NCBI GenBank assembly: GCA_945900695.1
Contig: CAMDJU010000053.1
Coordinates: 1 to 12,757 of the forward strand
Source: Bordetella parapertussis
GTDB taxonomy: Bacteria > Pseudomonadota > Gammaproteobacteria > Burkholderiales > Burkholderiaceae_C
Reading direction: 5' to 3'
DNA: 12,757 bases
Every line of letters begins with the position of its first letter. The stretch's first letter is position 1. This document shows, piece by piece, positions 11,516 to 12,757 of this stretch. The notes beneath the pieces were generated by a model. The model saw only the letters and a list, made by a program, of their open reading frames with translations, was not told where the DNA came from and did not search any database. The position numbers were made by a program, and so were the translations under genes.

Positions 11516-11902
11516 ACCAATGCCTTGGATACCCGCACGCTGTGCGGCCGCCATGGCTTGGGCCACGCGCTCGTAGCGCACATCGCGGTCGCCACGGATG
11601 TGCAGCTTGGGCTGGGGCTGCTTGGCGGCCTCGGTTTGCAACAAGGTCACCAAGGCTGCATCGTCAATGGCGGTTTCGTTCCACCAATAGCGGCCTTGCG
11701 CATCCACGCTCAGTCGAATGGTCTGCGGCGGTGTGTCTTGCGCTTGGTTGGTGGCGCGCGGCAATTGCACATTGACCGTGTGCTTCATCACCGGCACGGT
11801 GATGATGAAGATGATGAGCAGCACCAACATCACGTCCACCAAAGGCGTCATGTTGATCTCGTTCATAACCTCATCGGTGTCGTCTTGGGTGCCAAAGGCC
11901 AT
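11492..11902 (-). CDS. exbD: ExbD/TolR-family biopolymer transport protein (136 aa)
   Basis: ExbD is the peptidoglycan-facing subunit of the proton-driven ExbB-ExbD motor that energises TonB. The protein has a short cytoplasmic N-terminus and one membrane helix carrying the essential Asp23 (MTPLVDVMLVLLIIFIITVP); it corresponds to Asp25 of E. coli ExbD. The periplasmic domain follows (IRLSVDAQGRYWWNETAID, PKLHIRGDRDVRYERVAQAM) and ends GIGFITERQP. The start is the ATG at 11902 with GGAG 7 bases upstream; the longer frame to 12178 would overlap exbB and has no support. It begins 14 bases after the exbB stop. TolR is the alternative family member, but the neighbouring TonB C-terminus favours ExbD. 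Confidence 0.93.
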   Translation of the reverse strand: MAFGTQDDTDEVMNEINMTPLVDVMLVLLIIFIITVPVMKHTVNVQLPRATNQAQDTPPQTIRLSVDAQGRYWWNETAIDDAALVTLLQTEAAKQPQPKLHIRGDRDVRYERVAQAMAAAQRAGIQGIGFITERQP

Positions 11903-11916
11903 GTTTGCGCTCCGGC

Positions 11917-12621
11917 TCAGGGTGTGTGGGCACGGTCTTGGCCGTGGACGCGGGCACCTGTGATTTGCAGCGCATGCAAATCGTGGGCAAAGCGGTTGAG
12001 CCGGCCAATGACTTGTTTGTTGCCCCGCACCAGCGCGTTGTAACCGAGCACCGCAGGAATGGCCACGGCCAGGCCCAAAGCCGTCATGATCAAGGCCTCG
12101 CCAATGGGGCCTGCCACTTGGTCGATGCTGGCCTGACCCGCCGCGCCAATTTGCACCAAGGCGTGATAAATGCCCCACACCGTGCCAAACAAACCCACAA
12201 ACGGCGCGGTCGAGCCGACCGATGCCAGCACCGCCAAGCCCGATTGCAAATGCGCTGTGGCTTCGTCAATGGCGCGCTGCAAGCAGCGGGTGACCCAGTC
12301 GCTCACATCGAGTTGCTGCGCCAATGCCGGGCGGTCTGCGCTGTGTTGCACATGGTCGAGCGCCTCGCGGGCTTGTTGGGCCAGTTGGCGAAACGGGTTG
12401 TCTTCGCGCTCGCCCAGGGCTTGCTCGCCTGCAGCCACACTGTCGCAATGCCAAAACGCATCCACCCGCTGGGCTTGGCGCTGGTGCCGCCACAAATGGC
12501 TGGCCTTGAGAAAAATCACCACCCATGACGACATCGACATCAGCAGCAGCAGCAAGGCCACCAAGCGGGTCACCATGTCGCCTTGGGTCCATAAATTGAC
12601 CAAACCAAATTCATTGTTCAT
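11917..12621 (-). CDS. exbB: ExbB/TolQ/MotA-family proton channel protein (234 aa)
   Basis: ExbB forms the pentameric inner-membrane scaffold of the TonB motor. Three membrane helices are seen: about residues 16-38 (VTRLVALLLLLMSMSSWVVI), 128-155 and 170-198. The family signature lies in the last two, GLAVLASVGSTAPFVGLFGT then VWGIYHAL, and PIGEALIMTALGLAVAIPAV. The long cytoplasmic loop between helices 1 and 2 (39-127) is rich in charged and Gln residues as usual. Its ATG follows the tonB-like stop by 3 bases, and exbD follows after 14, giving the order tonB-exbB-exbD in one leftward operon. TolQ is less likely because no tolA or tolB is present. Confidence 0.94.
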   Translation of the reverse strand: MNNEFGLVNLWTQGDMVTRLVALLLLLMSMSSWVVIFLKASHLWRHQRQAQRVDAFWHCDSVAAGEQALGEREDNPFRQLAQQAREALDHVQHSADRPALAQQLDVSDWVTRCLQRAIDEATAHLQSGLAVLASVGSTAPFVGLFGTVWGIYHALVQIGAAGQASIDQVAGPIGEALIMTALGLAVAIPAVLGYNALVRGNKQVIGRLNRFAHDLHALQITGARVHGQDRAHTP

Positions 12622-12624
12622 GTG

Positions 12625-12757
12625 TCACTCGTTTTCCAACTTGAATTCAATCGGCACCTGAAACCACATGGTCTCGGGCACACCACCGCGTTTGCCAGGC
12701 ACATAGCGCCAGCGCATCACCGCCTCGGCCGCAGCGCGGTCCAAACGGCCATGGCCG
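12625..12757 (-). CDS. tonB: TonB-family energy transducer, C-terminal end (5' part outside window)
   Basis: Only the last 43 codons are visible. They read AAAEAVMRWRYVPGKRGG, VPETMWFQVPIEFKLENE, then TGA. This is the final helix-strand-strand of the TonB C-terminal domain ('A...AV..WRF.PA...G.PV..W..VPI.F.L'), which contacts the TonB box of outer-membrane receptors in the periplasm. The stop lies 3 bases before the exbB start, so translation is likely coupled. The protein may be a generic energy-transducer TonB paralogue; which receptors it serves cannot be seen. Confidence 0.88.
   Translation of the reverse strand, partial: GHGRLDRAAAEAVMRWRYVPGKRGGVPETMWFQVPIEFKLENE

Overview
The window looks like the chromosome of a betaproteobacterium of the order Burkholderiales, probably Comamonadaceae. 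This rests on protein character only: a PhaM-type PHA-granule protein, a CaiB/BaiF CoA-transferase, PCuAC next to TonB/ExbBD, and generally GC-rich coding sequence. No rRNA, tRNA, CRISPR array, insertion sequence or phage structural gene was found.

Layout. (1) 1-477, + strand: the 3' end of tgt (queuosine tRNA modification). (2) 480-2500, - strand: a compact, less GC-rich cluster of toxin-antitoxin (TA) genes in different stages of decay. It holds one intact ParE/RelE-type pair (510-1030), a frameshifted antitoxin (1103-1332), a Gp49-like toxin tail plus an XRE antitoxin that has lost its DNA-binding domain (1455-1760), a higBA pair whose toxin carries a premature stop (1775-2346), and a further antitoxin scrap (2442-2489). 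(3) 2637-6351, + strand: a three-gene signalling operon of a PhnD-like periplasmic binding protein, a membrane histidine kinase, and a REC plus HD-GYP response regulator. (4) 6428-7018, +: a small secreted protein with two similar halves, converging on (5) 7020-8213, -: a class III CoA-transferase. (6) 8323-8907, +: two tandem Bor/Iss-family lipoproteins behind an AT-rich spacer. (7) 8927-12757, -: a FIST-domain protein translationally coupled to a PhaM-like granule protein, then a periplasmic copper chaperone (PCuAC), ExbD, ExbB and the 3' end of a TonB-like protein.

How the genes work together. The PhnD-like protein probably senses an oxyanion-type ligand and signals through the kinase to a c-di-GMP-type phosphodiesterase, though one expected metal ligand of that enzyme is changed. 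TonB-ExbB-ExbD form one operon that energises outer-membrane import. PhaM and FIST share an ATGA junction, linking a putative small-molecule sensor to polyhydroxyalkanoate granule control.

Several starts were moved from the longest open frame because a ribosome binding site decides otherwise: TTG at 4972 and 8323, and ATG at 1030, 2637, 10186, 10848, 11450 and 11902. The least ordinary parts are the TA graveyard, the FIST-PhaM coupling and the binding-protein/kinase/HD-GYP operon. No clearly new defence or mobile system was recognised.
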